A stretch of DNA of 64,000 nt from Neodontobutis hainanensis (Eukaryota > Chordata > Actinopteri > Gobiiformes > Odontobutidae): positions 1 through 64,000 of the forward strand of contig JALDNG010000553.1 of the NCBI GenBank assembly GCA_024349245.1. The letters are read 5' to 3'. Position numbers and translations under genes: made by a program. Positions 12,228 to 24,700 of the stretch are shown here, in pieces; the stretch's first letter is position 1; each line of letters opens with the position of its first letter. Below the pieces are notes generated by a model that saw nothing but the letters and a program-made list of their open reading frames with translations, did no database searches and was not told the origin of the DNA.

Positions 12228-14240
12228 TAGGCCTGGGCGATAAAAATCCATTGAATGAATTAATTCAAATTCTTTGTGGCGGGCGATTTGAAAAAAAAAT
12301 GAAATCCAGTTTTTGTGTAACGGCGCATTTTTGGCTCTCCGGAGTTTCTGTGGCATTAGTTTCACATAGCAGAGCAGGCAGCAAGCGACAGCAACATCAT
12401 AGCACACACAAAACAGCAACAGAAAGTGACAACATGGGTACCGGTGAAAGTGGGAAGTTTGTTCCCAAGAAAGGAATAAATCTGTAGTTTGGAACTGGTA
12501 TGGATTTGTTGCGACAGACGTGGATCAAGAGACCCCACGCTGCAACATGTGCCTAAAGCCCATCGCACTCAAAAGCAGCAGCACCACAAACCTATTCCAA
12601 CACCTGAAACAGAGACATCCAGCAGAATATGAAAAATGCCAGTCTCTCCGAGACCAACAAACCCGCAGTGACCAACAAACCTTAGCTAAAAAACAGCTAA
12701 CTGTAGCTGAATCCTTTTCACACGGCACCGCATATGACAGGAAAAGGGAACGGTGGAGAACAATCACTAAAGTGGTCAGCTTGCACATAGCCAAAGACAT
12801 GGTACCCATATATACAGTGGAAAGACTGGGTTTATTAATTTGATTAAAACCTTAGACCCCAGATATGAGCTACCCAGCCACAAGTACTTCAGTCAAGTCG
12901 CCTTGCCCCAGCTGTACAACAGCACACGAGAGAAAGTCAGCAGAGAACTGGAGGAGCTGTCCTTTTATTCGGCAACAACCGACATGTGGTCCAGTCGGAC
13001 TATGCAACCGTATATGAGTTTAACGGTGCATTTCATTAACAATGCGTGGGATTTGCGGAGTATTTCCCTCCAAACGTCACTTTCCCGAGGATCACACCAG
13101 TGAACTTGTTGCCAAGGGACTGAGAGACGCTCTCGACTGCTGGAACCTGTCTGAGAGTTTTTTAGATGGATGTGGACTGATATTTATTAAAGTCTCTAAA
13201 AGTGATGTATGTCTTTGTTTTATTCTTTATTATACAGAGAATGCTGTTAAGGATCCCCGCATAGATTGTGCCATTGGGGTTTGCAAGAAGATAGTCGCTG
13301 CTTTTTCCTACAGCTGGAAGAAAAGAAGAGAGCTGGGTGTAGCTCAGTCAGAGCTTGGCCTTCCCCCTCATCAGCTAATAACAGAATTCCCAACCAGATG
13401 AAGCTCCCGCCAAAAGATGATCGAGCGATTCCTGGAACAGGAGAAGGCTATAGCCCGTGTCCTGGGGTCTGATGTTAGACATCGAGGTTTTGGAGTCAGT
13501 AAACAAGGCGGTTAAAGCACTCCAAGACTTTACGGATGCGCTTTCAGGGGAAATGTATGTCAGTGTCTCATACATCAAGCCTGTTATGCATCTGTTCAAA
13601 ACCAGTTTGCAGCCTGAGGACAATGACACGGAGCTTACCAAAACAATAAATAACAATAAAAAGGAACATACTGGGATACCTTGTTGACAAATACAGTGAT
13701 CCTGTAAAGGATAAGCTTTTGGACATGGCCTCTCTGATGGATGGGTTTTGGACAACATACATTGATCCAGACAAGGTGGAGAAAGTCAAAAGAAGAGCTG
13801 TCAGTGAACTTCTGTATTTTCCTGCTGAGAAAAGCACACCACAGCCTGGTCCAGTTGTGCAGGTGGACCAGGAAGAGGCAATGCCTCAGCCAGACCCCAG
13901 GAGGAAAAAGACCTTAGCATCCTTCTTCAAGAAGAGTGTTGTTGTGCCAACATCTAAGCAGTCGGAAGAAGCTAAAATAGAGACTGAACTGGCAACCTAT
14001 CTGCTCTTGCCAGATGCAGAACCTGACATTGATCCACTACAGTGGTGGAAGAGCAACAAATCCAGCTACTCAAGGCTCAGTCACCTGGCCAAGAAATACC
14101 TCAGTATCCCTGCAACAAGTGCACCATCTGAGAGGCTTTTCAGCGTGGGGGGAGGAGTTGTCACATGCAGCAGAGCTTGCCTCAAGCCAGGAGCAGTGGA
14201 CAGGCTGATTTTCCTTGCCAAAAATGTTTAAATGTTATAC
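12228..14240 (+). mobile_element. hAT-type DNA transposon, degenerate (BED-finger type)
   Basis: A hAT element on the + strand. Its probable left terminal repeat begins at 12228 (TAGGCCTGGGCGATAAAA), a form common in animal hAT elements. I could not find the matching right terminal repeat before 14960, so the right edge is set by the end of the transposase frame. The element has lost its 3' end or that end has decayed. Confidence 0.65.
12520..14231 (+). pseudogene. hAT transposase pseudogene (ZBED-like)
   Basis: The N-terminus is a BED zinc finger (CNMC ... HLKQRH, 12540..12620). The RNase H-like region starts near 12845 (KTLDPRYELPSHKYFS ... SATTDMWSS). The C-terminus (13719..14231) is the hAT dimerisation domain, with PLQWWK and the LSIPATSAPSERLFS motif. 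Breaks: a one-base frameshift near 12835, another near 13075, an internal loss after 13165 (the expected TTDNG-type block is absent), a Trp-to-stop change (TGA) near 13400, a small loss near 13470, and a frameshift near 13680. It cannot make a full transposase. Related genes have been domesticated as ZBED proteins, but this copy is clearly dead. Confidence 0.85.
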
Positions 14241-15533
14241 AGCAACTTAAGCACATATCTCACGTTCTGCACCTCAACCAAAATGTGATTTTTCTTTCCT
14301 GTTCATACATTCAGGGACACAAATGGCACGGTTTATTTCTTTAAGCAAAGTTTGCACTTTATCAATTTCAGTTGGAGTTAATGTATTATTTATTTTGCAC
14401 ATTTTGTACTTGTGCTAAATTTTTGTTTACATTAGTATTTTACCCAAGACAGAGGTGTTGACTCTTTATGTTGTTATTTAAAATTCTATGCAAAGTGCAA
14501 TTTAAGACTTTTTTCTGTTTTTGGTTTAAAATTTTTCAGTCTGCTAAGAGTAAGAGGCAGTGCATGTTCATGCCATGTATCTCTGTATGTTCTTGAATTG
14601 TTTGGGCTAGATACAATGAAAAATGTCACTGTCTAGTTTTCCTCAGATTTGAATGTATTAATGCTTTAGAAAATGGTGCTACTCTCAAGGTGAATGTTTG
14701 TCTCCTTTTAGTTTTTAGCAATAGTTTTGCTTATACCCGAGTAGAGTAATTTTTCTTGTTGCTGTGCACAAGGTCTTAGCTCAGTTCCGTTGTTTACTAC
14801 GAAGTCCTGGTCAACCATGGATAAGATGAGAAGGTGTCCAGAACGCCCTTGGCTTGTGGATCCAGTGACTCCAGCCTCACACCGAAACAACTCGGGTTGA
14901 ATCAAGTTAACAAAAAAACAACATGCATAAGCAGGGTAATATTAATGTCAATTTTAGTTAAATCATATTAATCAATCCTCTTAAAATTACTCAAACTACT
15001 ATGAATTGCATTACAGTAGCTTGCAGGTTCTTACACTGTGAGCAGTATTAGCATGTGGCACAATCAGTAGACATGGAAGTGCAATTACCCTTTTATAATT
15101 ATGTTTCTGTTCTAATTCTGATTTGTACACAGTCACATATTTTCTCCGATTGTTTTTTTTCCTATGTTCACGTAATCATATAACAAATAAATTCTCACAG
15201 CATAAAATCAAACCTCAATGTAAAGTTTAGCTGCAGTTAGCATAGCATGGTAATAAGGAATTACACTCACTTGAGAACAAGAACAAACAAAAATCTAAAT
15301 CTTCTATTCCAGTAGCCCTTGCAATAAGTGTAAGCTCTAAGAACCGAAAACAAGTTGTCATTAACAATCTTTAGTAATATTTTATCACATTTTATATCAA
15401 GTGTCTTAAGTGCTTTGACAGTTACATAAGAAATGGCAGCGCGTTCTTTTCAGCAGAGCCTATAGCACCCTCTACCGGGCACATGAAATTTAAATGAATG
15501 CGGTCACAAAATGAGTAAAACTTGGGAGGGTTT

Positions 15534-15540
<7 letters not shown>
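14241..15540. other. Non-coding AT-rich sequence
   Basis: No recognisable gene, repeat family or RNA. It may include the decayed 3' part of the hAT element to its left and the upstream region of the gene at 15842. Confidence 0.5.

Positions 15541-15592
<52 letters not shown>
15541..15592. repeat. TA microsatellite
   Basis: About 52 bp of uninterrupted TA dinucleotides, about 80 bp upstream of the TATA box of the gene that follows. Confidence 0.95.
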
Positions 15593-15595
<3 letters not shown>

Positions 15596-15670
15596 AGTGT
15601 ACAATTATAGACCGCCTACTGTTGGTTGCGTGGTTGTTGTGTGGTTGGTAGGGCGTTTCCATGCATGGCC

Positions 15671-15677
15671 TATAAAT
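15671..15677 (+). promoter_or_regulatory. Putative TATA box of the four-exon gene
   Basis: TATAAAT at 15671, about 170 bp before the proposed ATG. A transcription start about 25-30 bp downstream (near 15700) would give a 5' UTR of about 140 bp ending at the GTAAGT donor of exon 1. The assignment depends on the exon 1 model being right. Confidence 0.4.
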
Positions 15678-15841
15678 TTCAAAATTTACAGAAAGCTTCA
15701 CATTCCATTTTTGGACTCACGAGAGTAAAGCACTCTTCAGCAATTTCACTCAACGATTTCAGGAAAAGAAAGACCTAAAGTGACCAATTCTATCAACTTC
15801 TTGAATGCTAACGACTTGCTACGTGAGAATAAGCCTTTAGC

Positions 15842-18508
15842 ATGAAGCATGTAAGTATTTTGAATTTTTGAAATGTTTTGGTTTTAACTACATTTTCTAC
15901 ATTGGGCTGCTGCAGAAGCCTGTAATCTGTGGTGTTTATGCACTAAACCAGGGGTACTCAATAGGCGGAGAGGCTTTGATCTGGACCGCAAGACATTATT
16001 CATAATTACAAGCCCGTTGTGTAAAACATTTTTTGAACCTGCACTTCTAGGAAAGCTACCGCTATACGTGGGGGTCCTCAGGTTACTATGGTTACGGTAG
16101 GACAGTGCAGCGGGAAATTTCAACATTTTTAGCATAGCCTGATAATGCCTTAGAAACGACTAAAATCAAAAAGTTGAGCCTTGGCAAAACATAATGAAGG
16201 TTCACTGGCGTTATGAGCGGAGAGGAAACGTTTATTTTAATCAGAAAAAAATACAGCTCCTCAGCTCCATGTCAGTGTCAAACTTGAAGAACAGCACATT
16301 ATCCTCTAGTCTCGGCTGCTTTGATAATCAGAGAATTAATCCAGAACTGAACCAGGACTGGACAGTTTTCATGTCAGGATTAAAAAGACCCAGAGGAAAG
16401 TGAGGGCGTCTAATGTGGTGAGTTGTACATTCGTCTGTCAAGGGTCTGTCAATTCGTCTGACTTAGGTTAAGTATTGACTGGTTTGTTGCATATTTGACA
16501 CCATTTACAAACAACGTGAGTAATTAGCTCATGCTATTTGCTTTCATTTGAACCCAACACATGTTCATTTGGGTGATTAAAAACAATAAAGGTGTGAAAG
16601 GAGGGTTTGGAGATGAGTGACACAGGTTAAGTCTTCCTTAAGTTGTGTTAGCATTAGCTGTGGCTAATAATTAACAGTAACCGTTATTTTTTAGCAACAG
16701 CTAATGCTAAAGAAATGCTCAGTGCATTTTCACATGTTCCTGTTGTTTTCAGAGGAATGACAATAGAAAGAGATCAATTATAAAAGGCATCTTTGTCATA
16801 TTTATTTACCAAATATGTTTTGACTTGATTTGATGATTTTGTATTTAAAATGTTCTCACACATGTATAAAGGAGTACTAGGCATTATATGCAGGATTCCA
16901 GGCTGTTGTCAATAAACCACCAGGTCTTGAGCTTTAGCTTTGGCCTCTTTTGATTTTGTAGTTTTTTTCCCTTTTGTCTGTGAGTGTCTTGTTGGTGAAA
17001 GCTAAACACTCAAACATCCTCATGTAAACAAAGGATAAAATAGAATACAGTGGACAATCATCTTCATTTTGTTTAAGAGGCTGTAGGTGTGGAATAAATG
17101 AGACTTTACTTTAAAGAATTATATTCACACATATCCTTTTATTTAAATTTTCCGGACCCCTCACTTGAGGAAAGTTAACTAAGCGGACCTCGGCTGATTT
17201 TAATTGAGGACCCTGCACTAAACCAACCAAAACGTTTTTGTCTAGCCCAGACTGCCCAATGAGTTATATATAAAATAAAATGCCTAGCCTTGCCTAGCCT
17301 ACTGATAATATCATATTAAACCATAGAATGTGCATTGTAAGGATAGTGTAGACTAATCCATTGTTCATTTACAAATCAAACACAAAAACATGTGCTTTCT
17401 ATTGTTTTGTATAATGTCTATGTTACTGGAAAGTTGTGAACTCATATGATATTTTATTAATTTATTGTTCATTTAATCTGTCTAATTCTAAAGTGTATTC
17501 ATTGCTTTGTTGCCCGTTCAGCTTCAAGAGCACGACTACTGCCGGAAGAGGAAGCGGCTCCCCAGGGGTCAGCACAAGTCGGAGGGCTACTGGAAGCAGG
17601 TAAGCACCAGAGGTTTTTGTTGAGATCATTTAAAAGCTCATGTTGTTGTGTTAGTTTCTGAAGAACAGAAATTAGTTTTACAGAATATGTTGTAGATGAA
17701 GAAATCAGGCTCATCTGACCTGGTTGTAAATATAGACTTTCATTGGCGTACCTCTAAGTGTCTCGGTCGGTCTGCCCCTAAACAGGTCCTTGGCTCCCAC
17801 CTGCCCCACCAGCCTCCACAGCCCACCCCTGACCTTCCTCCTGCCACTTCTCTTCCTAAAGTTACCAGAAACGAGCAGCTTCCTCCTAACTGCCCTGAAC
17901 CTGAGCCATGCAGTAACTCTGCAGAGCTCCCAGAGTTCCTGGGCTTGACCCGCTGTCCCCAGCCCTCCTCCGCTGCTCAGAGCGTGGACCCCCAACCTGA
18001 GCCGTCCACTGCTGACAGGGATCCTGTGAGGATCCATGGGTACTCTGTGGAGGAGTATCAGAGCATCTACCACTCTGTAGTGGATGACATGCTCAAGTAG
18101 GTTTTTTATGGCAAACAGGAAATATATAAGTATTTTTTATTATTTGCTAATTCATAGAAAGACTGTATTTCTCACATAGAAGGGAAAGACAAAATGGCTT
18201 TTCCAACAACATATGTAAACAAATCAGTTTTATCCTTTTGATTATAAGTTGAATTAATTGATTTTTCTATTTTTTTGATTGCATTTCAAAGGTACAAAAA
18301 TGGCCGTCCACGTCCGTACTCTCTGGACCTCGGCCGCAAAATCAAGCAGCGCCTGTGGGAGGCCCTCAACCGTCCACTCCTCACTGTTGTGGAGACAGCC
18401 TCTGGACTCCTGAAAGTAGAGGAGTCCACTGCACACGAGACTTGTCCTCCACACATCAACGTGGACATCTCTGGAGAGCCCGCCCCCAAAAAGAGACGTC
18501 TCCATTAG
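15842..18508 (+). CDS. Unrecognised four-exon gene, intact spliced frame
   Basis: Exons: 15842..15850 (ATG AAG CAT, then GTAAGT); 17522..17599 (CAG acceptor, GTAAGC donor); 17786..18096 (acceptor CTAAACAG, donor GTAGGT); 18292..18508, ending in TAG. The phases join without a stop into 204 codons. An alternative exon 3 start at 17696 stays in frame and gives 234. The protein starts with a basic cluster (CRKRKRLPRGQHK), then a Pro/Ser-rich linker. A folded-looking part spans exons 3-4 (HGYSVEEYQSIYHSVVDDML, then YKNGRPRPYSLDLGRKIKQR), and the end is PKKRRLH, a possible nuclear signal. I do not recognise a named family; nuclear location is inference. Intron 1 holds a non-autonomous hAT. Its last coding bases and 3' UTR are the apparent source of the satellite units downstream. 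It may be a real small host gene or a captured one. Confidence 0.55.
15949..17215. mobile_element. Non-autonomous hAT element in intron 1
   Basis: 1267 bp between perfect 8-bp target duplications CACTAAAC (15941..15948 and 17216..17223), the hAT signature. The left end begins CAGGGGTACTCAATAGGCGG; the right end, in reverse complement, begins CAGGGTCCTCAATTAAAATC, so the terminal repeats are imperfect. There is no transposase frame. It lies wholly within intron 1 of the gene and is inferred to be mobilised in trans. Confidence 0.8.
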
Positions 18509-18650
18509 AGAGTCTCTTCTTTGTAAATATTGTATATAGTTCAAGACTTCCATTTAATGAATTTTAACTGTTTTTTTCTGCTTTTGATAGAAATATTTGT
18601 TAAGTCCATCTGCAGCTTCTACCACCAAGCTGCACCTCCAACAGTCTGCC
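18509..18650 (+). other. 3' UTR of the four-exon gene; seed of the satellite unit
   Basis: Directly after the TAG stop comes CTCTTCTTTGTAAATATTG, then an ATGAATTTTAACTG segment, a pyrimidine run ending GATAG, and AACAGTCTGCCTCAGCTTC. The same order of blocks recurs at the head of each satellite unit at 22180, 22832, 23440 and onward. A pyrimidine-rich tract followed by TAG could also act as a 3' splice site. I see no clear polyadenylation signal. Confidence 0.65.
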
Positions 18651-19317
18651 TCAGCTTCAGCCTCTAACATCAGGCTCCAGCCTCCAGCCTCTAACATCAG
18701 GCTCCAGCCTCCTGCCTTCAGCCTCTAACATCAGGCTCCAGCCTCCTTCCTCTAGCCTCTAACATCAGGCTCCAGCCTCCTTCCTCCAGCCTCTAACATC
18801 AGGCTCCAGCCTCCTGCCTTCAGCCTCTAACATCAGGCTCCAGCCTCCAGCCTCTAACATCAGGCTCCAGCCTCCTGCCTTCAGCCTCTAACATCAGGCT
18901 CCAGCCTCCTTCCTTCAGCCTCTAACATCAGGCTCCAGCCTCCTTCCTCTAGCCTCTAACATCAGGCTCCAGCCTCCTCCTCAGCCTCTAACATCAGGCT
19001 CCAGCCTCCTGCCTTCAGCCTCTAACATCAGGCTCCAGCCTCCTTCCTCTAGCTCTCATCAGGCTCCAGCCTCCTTCCTCTAGCCTCTAACATCAGGCTC
19101 CAGCCTCCTTCCTCCAGCCTCTAACATCAGGCTCCAGCCTCCTGCCTTCAGCCTCTAACATCAGGCTCCAGCCTCTAACATCAGCCTCCAGCCTCCAGCC
19201 CCTAGCCTCTAGCCTGCAGTCTCCAGCCTCCAGTCTTCAGCCTCTAACATCAGCCTCCAGCCTCTAACATCAGCCTCCATCCTCCAGCCTCCAGCCTCTA
19301 GCCTCTATCCTCTAGCC
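18651..19317. repeat. Minisatellite, about 20-bp unit, block 1
   Basis: Tandem short units around CCTCTAACATCAGGCTCCAG and CCTCCTTCCTCCAGCCTC, starting within the 3' UTR of the gene and ending where the second hAT begins. The pyrimidine-rich strand is the + strand; the other strand is rich in GGAGGCTGGAG. Confidence 0.95.
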
Positions 19318-21733
19318 CAGGCATGGGCAAACTAAGGCCCGCCAAACTTGAAAAAAAAAAATAAATTAGCTTGTTAATGTTAACTTGTTAATGTTTTATT
19401 TCTCCTGCAATTCTGATGTTTCCTCACTAGATGGCGCACTTTAGCTATATTGGCTTTGTTGAGGTGAAGCCTAGGCCTATTTCTCCATGTTTGCACTTTA
19501 TCCTTTGACCCACTGCCCCTCTATGAAGATGAACGGACCCAAGAAAAGGAAAGTGGACAGAGAATGTCGAGTGTTCAATAAGGTGTGGACAACTACATAT
19601 TTTTTCACTGAACACCGATCATCTGCTGTTTGCATGATATGCCAAGAAACTGTGGCGGTTTTTAAAGAGTATAATATTAGCCGTCACTTTGCCACAAAGC
19701 ACGCTAACTACGCTAGCAAGGTCTCAACAAACGAACGGGAAGCTGCTGCTGAAAAGTTGGCAGCTAATTTGAAGGCTCAGCAAAGTTTTTTTCACTGTCA
19801 AACTGCCATTCAAGAGTCAAGTACCAAGGCTAGTTTTATGCTTTCATTCAAAATAGCAAAGGCCAGCAAACCACTGTCTGAGGGCGAGTTTTTAAAAGAA
19901 TGTATGGTGGAGACAACAGGTATTTTGTGCCCGGAGACAAAAGACAAATTTGAGAAAATCAGTTTATCACGGCGGACAGTGACTGGGCGTGTGGAACTAA
20001 TAGATGAACATATCACCAGCAGATTACACAAAAAGGCAAAGTCATTCACTTTTAATTCTTTAGCACTGGATGAAAGCAACAATGTCAAAGACACTCAGCT
20101 CCTCATTTTTATCCGAGGAATCAACAACACTTTTGAAATAACGGAGGAGTTTTTGACAAAGGAGTCTCTGAAAGAGGACTGTTTGAACGGGTTTCTGCTG
20201 CCATCGAAAACATGAAGCTTCCCTGGAGTAAGCTTGTTAACGTCACCACAGATGGATCTCGGAATTTAACGGGAAAAAACGTTGGCCTGCTGAGGAGAAT
20301 CCAGAATAAAATGAAAGGTGAAAACCCTGACCAGGATGTAATTTTCCTCTACTGCATCATTCACTGAATCTCTATGTAAATCTGTGTTGCAGTTGAATCA
20401 TGTTGTGAATCCTGTGGTAAAACTCGTCAACTTCATACGCGCAACGGAGACTTCAGCACCATCAGTTCATTCCTGGAGGAAACTGATGCAGATCACCAGG
20501 ACCTGCTTTATCACTCCCGTGTCCGCTGGTTGAGTTTGGGCAAAGTGTTTCAACGAGTGTGGGATCTCAAAGAGGAGATTGGCCTGTTTTTGGAGCGACA
20601 GGGGAAGACTGATGAATTTCCTGAGTTGAGCAACAAGAGCTGGATGTGTGACTTTGCGTTTGCTACGGACATATTTTCACACTTGAATGAGCTCAACGTG
20701 AAACTGCCGGGGAAGGAGCAGTTTGTGCATGACATGTACACAAACGTGAAAGCCTTCAAATCCAAGCTGGCTTTATTCTCCAGGCAGATTTTGAACAAGT
20801 CATTCACTCATTTTCCTACACTAGTCACGCTGAAAGAGGACGGAGAAAAAGTAAAGCAATACAGTGAGTCACTGGATGCACTGCACGGAGAAGTCTGCCG
20901 TCGGTTTTTGGATTTTGACAAAATTGACAAGTCACTTCAGTTGGTGGCCTGTCCTCTGTCACAAGACCCCGAAACAGCCCCAGAGGAGCTTCAGCTCGAA
21001 CTGATCGACATTCAGTCCAGCCCTGCCTTAAAAGAGAAGTTCAGCTCTCTGAAAAAAAATGACTTCTATGCATCACTTAACGATGCCGTGTTTCCAAATC
21101 TAAGGCGGAAAGCGCAGATGATGTTGGCTTTGTTCAGCTCGATCTTTGTGTGTGAACAGACGTTTAGCGTCATGAACATCAACAAAGCCAGCCACAAATC
21201 CAAGTTAATAGACCTACACCTCAGATCCATCCTGAGAATCGTCACAACAAAACTAACTGCAGACTTTGATGAGCTGGCTAAAAAAGGAGACCAACAACAC
21301 TGCTCCCATTAAAATGTGTGTATCTCCGTGACACTCACATTATTAAAATAAACAGTGCGCGCAGATCAAATATAAAGTTTCACAGACTAATTGCTGCAAC
21401 TGTTTCGTCCTTGCACTGGCCGTTGTTGACTTTTGGCACCGGGGAAACAAATTGAATAAAAAGAACAGGACAAGTACATCTGCATCTCCTACCGTTTTTG
21501 AAAAAAAAAAAGACAGTCAGGAGGAGAGTGATGGTGATATCCTGAAGAATAACAGAACTTTCAGTGCTTTAAAATAAAATGGTCATTTATTTGATTTTTT
21601 AGTGTTTCAAGACTCATTTCGAAGTCAGAGATTTTATTGTAATGCTTTTCTTCATTTTGGAAATTAAAGCACATGTTTTCTCCATATTCCAAGATGTGTA
21701 TTTTTTCCCCCAATGAGGTGATGTTACCAAAGC
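19318..21733 (+). mobile_element. hAT (Charlie-type) transposon inside the satellite
   Basis: The left terminal repeat begins CAGGCATGGGCAAACTAAGG at 19318, a form typical of Charlie-like hAT elements. Satellite sequence resumes at 21734. The matching right terminal repeat is not visible, so the right end has been lost or altered. The element interrupts the minisatellite and so is younger than that part of the array, or was spread together with it. Confidence 0.75.
19487..21312 (+). pseudogene. hAT transposase pseudogene (GTF2IRD2/Charlie-like)
   Basis: The N-terminus (19487..20215) has a zinc-finger-like CMICQ ... ISRHFATKHA block followed by a long helical region and SLALDESNNVKDTQL. The middle (about 20205..20530) continues in other frames: KLPWSKLVNVTTDGSRNLTG, then LEETDADHQDLLYHSRVRWL. 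The C-terminus (20530..21312) carries the hAT dimerisation part (RRKAQMMLALFSSIFVCEQTFS). There are at least three frameshifts, near 20190, 20365 and 20445. Each half is long and open, so decay is fairly recent. The family resembles the transposase from which the GTF2IRD2 C-terminus is derived. It is not a functional gene here. Confidence 0.85.
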
Positions 21734-24700
21734 TCCAGCCTCTAACATCAGCCTCCCTTCTCCAGGCTCCATCCTCCAGCCTCTAACATCAGCCTCTCTC
21801 CTCCAGGCTCCAGGCTCCATCCTCCAGCCTCCAGGCTCCAGCCTACAGCCTCCAGCTTTCAGTCTCCAGCCTCCAGCCTCTAACATCACCTCCATCCTCT
21901 AACATCAGGCTCCAGCCTCTAACATCAGGCTCCAGCCTCTAACATCAGGCTCCAGCACCAAATACCACCTTCATCCTGCCTCACAGTGTCCATTCCATCG
22001 ACAACTTTCACCACAAAGCATCACCTCAAGCCTCTAACATCAGGCTCCAGCCTCTAACATCAGGCTCCAGCACCAAATACCACCTTCATCCTGCCTCACA
22101 GTGTCCATTCCATCGACAACTTTCACCACCAAGCATCCAGCCTCCAGCCCCAAAAAGTCTCCACTAGACTCTCTTCTTTATAAATATTGTATGTAGTTCA
22201 AAACATCCATTAAATGAATTTTAACTGTATTTTTCTTCTTTTAATAGAAATAATTGTTAAGTCCAGCTGCATCACCTCTAACAGTCTGCCTCAGCTTCAG
22301 CCTCTAACATCAGGTTCCCAGCCTCCTTCCTCCAGCCTCCATCCTCCAGCCTACAGCCTCTAGCCTCCAGTCTCAATCCTCCAGCTTCTAGCCTCCAGCC
22401 TCCAGTCTTCATCCTCTAACATCAGGCTCCAGTCTCCAGCCTCTATCTCCAGACTCCAAGAACCATCCTCCAGCCTTCTGCTTCTAACATCCGCCTCCAG
22501 CTTTCAGCCTTAAGCTTCCAGCTTTCAATCTCCAACCTCCAGCCTCAATCCTCCAACATCAGCCTCCAATCTCTAACATCAGGCTCCAGCCTTCAACTTT
22601 CAGCCTCCAGCCTCCAACATCAGGCTCCAGCCTTTAACATCATGCTCCTGCCTCCAGCCTCTAACATCACCTCCAGCCTCTAACATCACTTCCAGCCTCT
22701 AACATCAGGCTCCAGCCTCTTACATCAGGCTCCAGCACCAAATACCACCTTCTTCCTGCCTCACAGTGTCCATTCCATCAACAGCTTCCAGCCTCCAGCC
22801 CCAACAACTCTCCACTAGAGACTTTCTTCTTTATAAATATTGTATGTAGTTCAAAACATCCATTAAATGAATTTTAACTGTATTTTTCTTCTTTTAATAG
22901 AAATAATTGTTAAGTCCAGCTGCATCACCTCTAACAGTCTGCCTCAGCTTCAGCATCTAACATCACCTCCAGTCTCTAACATCATGCTCCTGCCTCCAGC
23001 CTCTAACATCAGGCTCCAGCCTCTAGCCTCCAACCTCCAGCCTCCAGTCTTCAGCCTCTAACTTCAGGCTCCAAGAACCATCCTCCAGCCTCCTGCTTCT
23101 AACATCCGCCTCCAGCTTTTAATCTCTAGCCTTCAGCCTCCAACATTAAGGCTCCAGCCTCCAATCTCTAACATCAGCCTCCAGTCTCCAGCTTTCAGCC
23201 TCCAGTCTCCAGGCTCCATCCTCTATCCTCTAACCTCTAACAACAGGTTTCAGCATCCAGCCTCCATCCTCTAGCCTCCAGTCTTCAGCCTCCAGACTCT
23301 AACATCACCTCCAGCCTCCAACATCATGCTCCTGCCTCCAGCCTCTAACATCAGGCTCCAGCCTCTAACATCACCTCCAGCCTCTAACATCGGGCTCCAG
23401 CCTCCAGCCCCAAAAACTCTCCACTAGACTCTCTTCTTTATAAATATTGTATGTAGTTCAAAACATCCATTAAATGAATTTTAACTGTATTTTTCTTCTT
23501 TTAATAGAAATAATTGTTAAGTCCAGCTGCATCACCTCTAACAGTCTGCCTCAGCTTCAGCCTCTAACATCACCTCCATCCTCTAACATCAGGCTCCAGC
23601 TTCTAACATCATGCTCCTGCCTCCAGCCTCTAACATCAGGCTCCAGCCTACAACCTCTAACATCACCTCCAGCCTCTAACATCACCTCCATCCTCCAACA
23701 TCAGCCTCCAATCTCTAAAATCAGCCTTCCTCTTCCATGCTCCTTCCTCCAGCCTCCAGCCTCTAACATCAGACTCCTTCGTCCAGGCTCCATCCTTCAT
23801 CCTCTATCCTCTAACAACAGGTTTCAGCATCCAGCCTCCATCCTCTTGCCTTCAGTCTTCAGCCTCCTGTCTCTAACATCCAGCCTCCAGTCTTCAACCT
23901 CCAGCCTCTAACATCACCTCCAGCCTCCAACATCAGGCTCCAGCCTCCAGCCTCTAACATCACCTCCAGCCTCTAACATCAGGCTCCAGCCTCTAACATC
24001 AGGCTCCACCATCAAATACCACCTTCTTCTTGCCTTACAGTGTCCATTCCATCAACAGCTTCCACCTCCAGCCTCCAGCCTCTAGCCTCTAGCTTCCAGT
24101 CTTCAGCCTCTAACATCAGGCTCCAGCCTCTAACATCAGGCTCCAGCACCAAATACCACCTTCGTCCTGCCTCACAGTTTCCATTCTATCGACATCTTTC
24201 ACCACCAAGCATCACCTCAAGCCTCTTACACCAGGCTCCAGCCTCTAACATCAGGCTCCAGCACCAAATACCACCTTCGTCCTGCCTCACAGTGTCCATT
24301 CCATCGACAGCTTTCACCACCAAGCATCACCTCAAGCCTCTTACATCAGGCTCCAGCCTCTAACATCAGGCTCCAGCCTCTAACATCAGGCTCCAGCACC
24401 AAATTCCACCTTCCTACTGCCTTACAGTGTCCACTCCATCAACAGCTTCCACCTCCAGCCTCACAAACTTTCCACTAGACTCTCTTCTTTATAAATATTG
24501 TATATAGTTAAAAACATCCATTAAATGAGTTTTAACTGTATTTTTCTTCTTTTAATAGAAATAATTGTTAAGTCCAGCTGCATCACCTCTAACAGTCTGC
24601 CTCAGCTTCAGCCTCTAACATCACCTCCAGACTCTAACATCAGGTTCCCAGCCTCCTTCCTCCAGCCTCCATCCTCCAGCCTCAAGTCTTCAGCCTCTAA

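Noticed and set aside
12520..14231. Domesticated ZBED-type gene
   Set aside because: Several frameshifts, a nonsense codon and internal loss rule out a functional product.
23474..23911. Pro/Ser/Gln-rich ORFs across the satellite as protein genes
   Set aside because: They consist of repeat units, lack independent promoters or conserved ends, and differ between modules only as the repeats do. Kept only as a low-interest observation.
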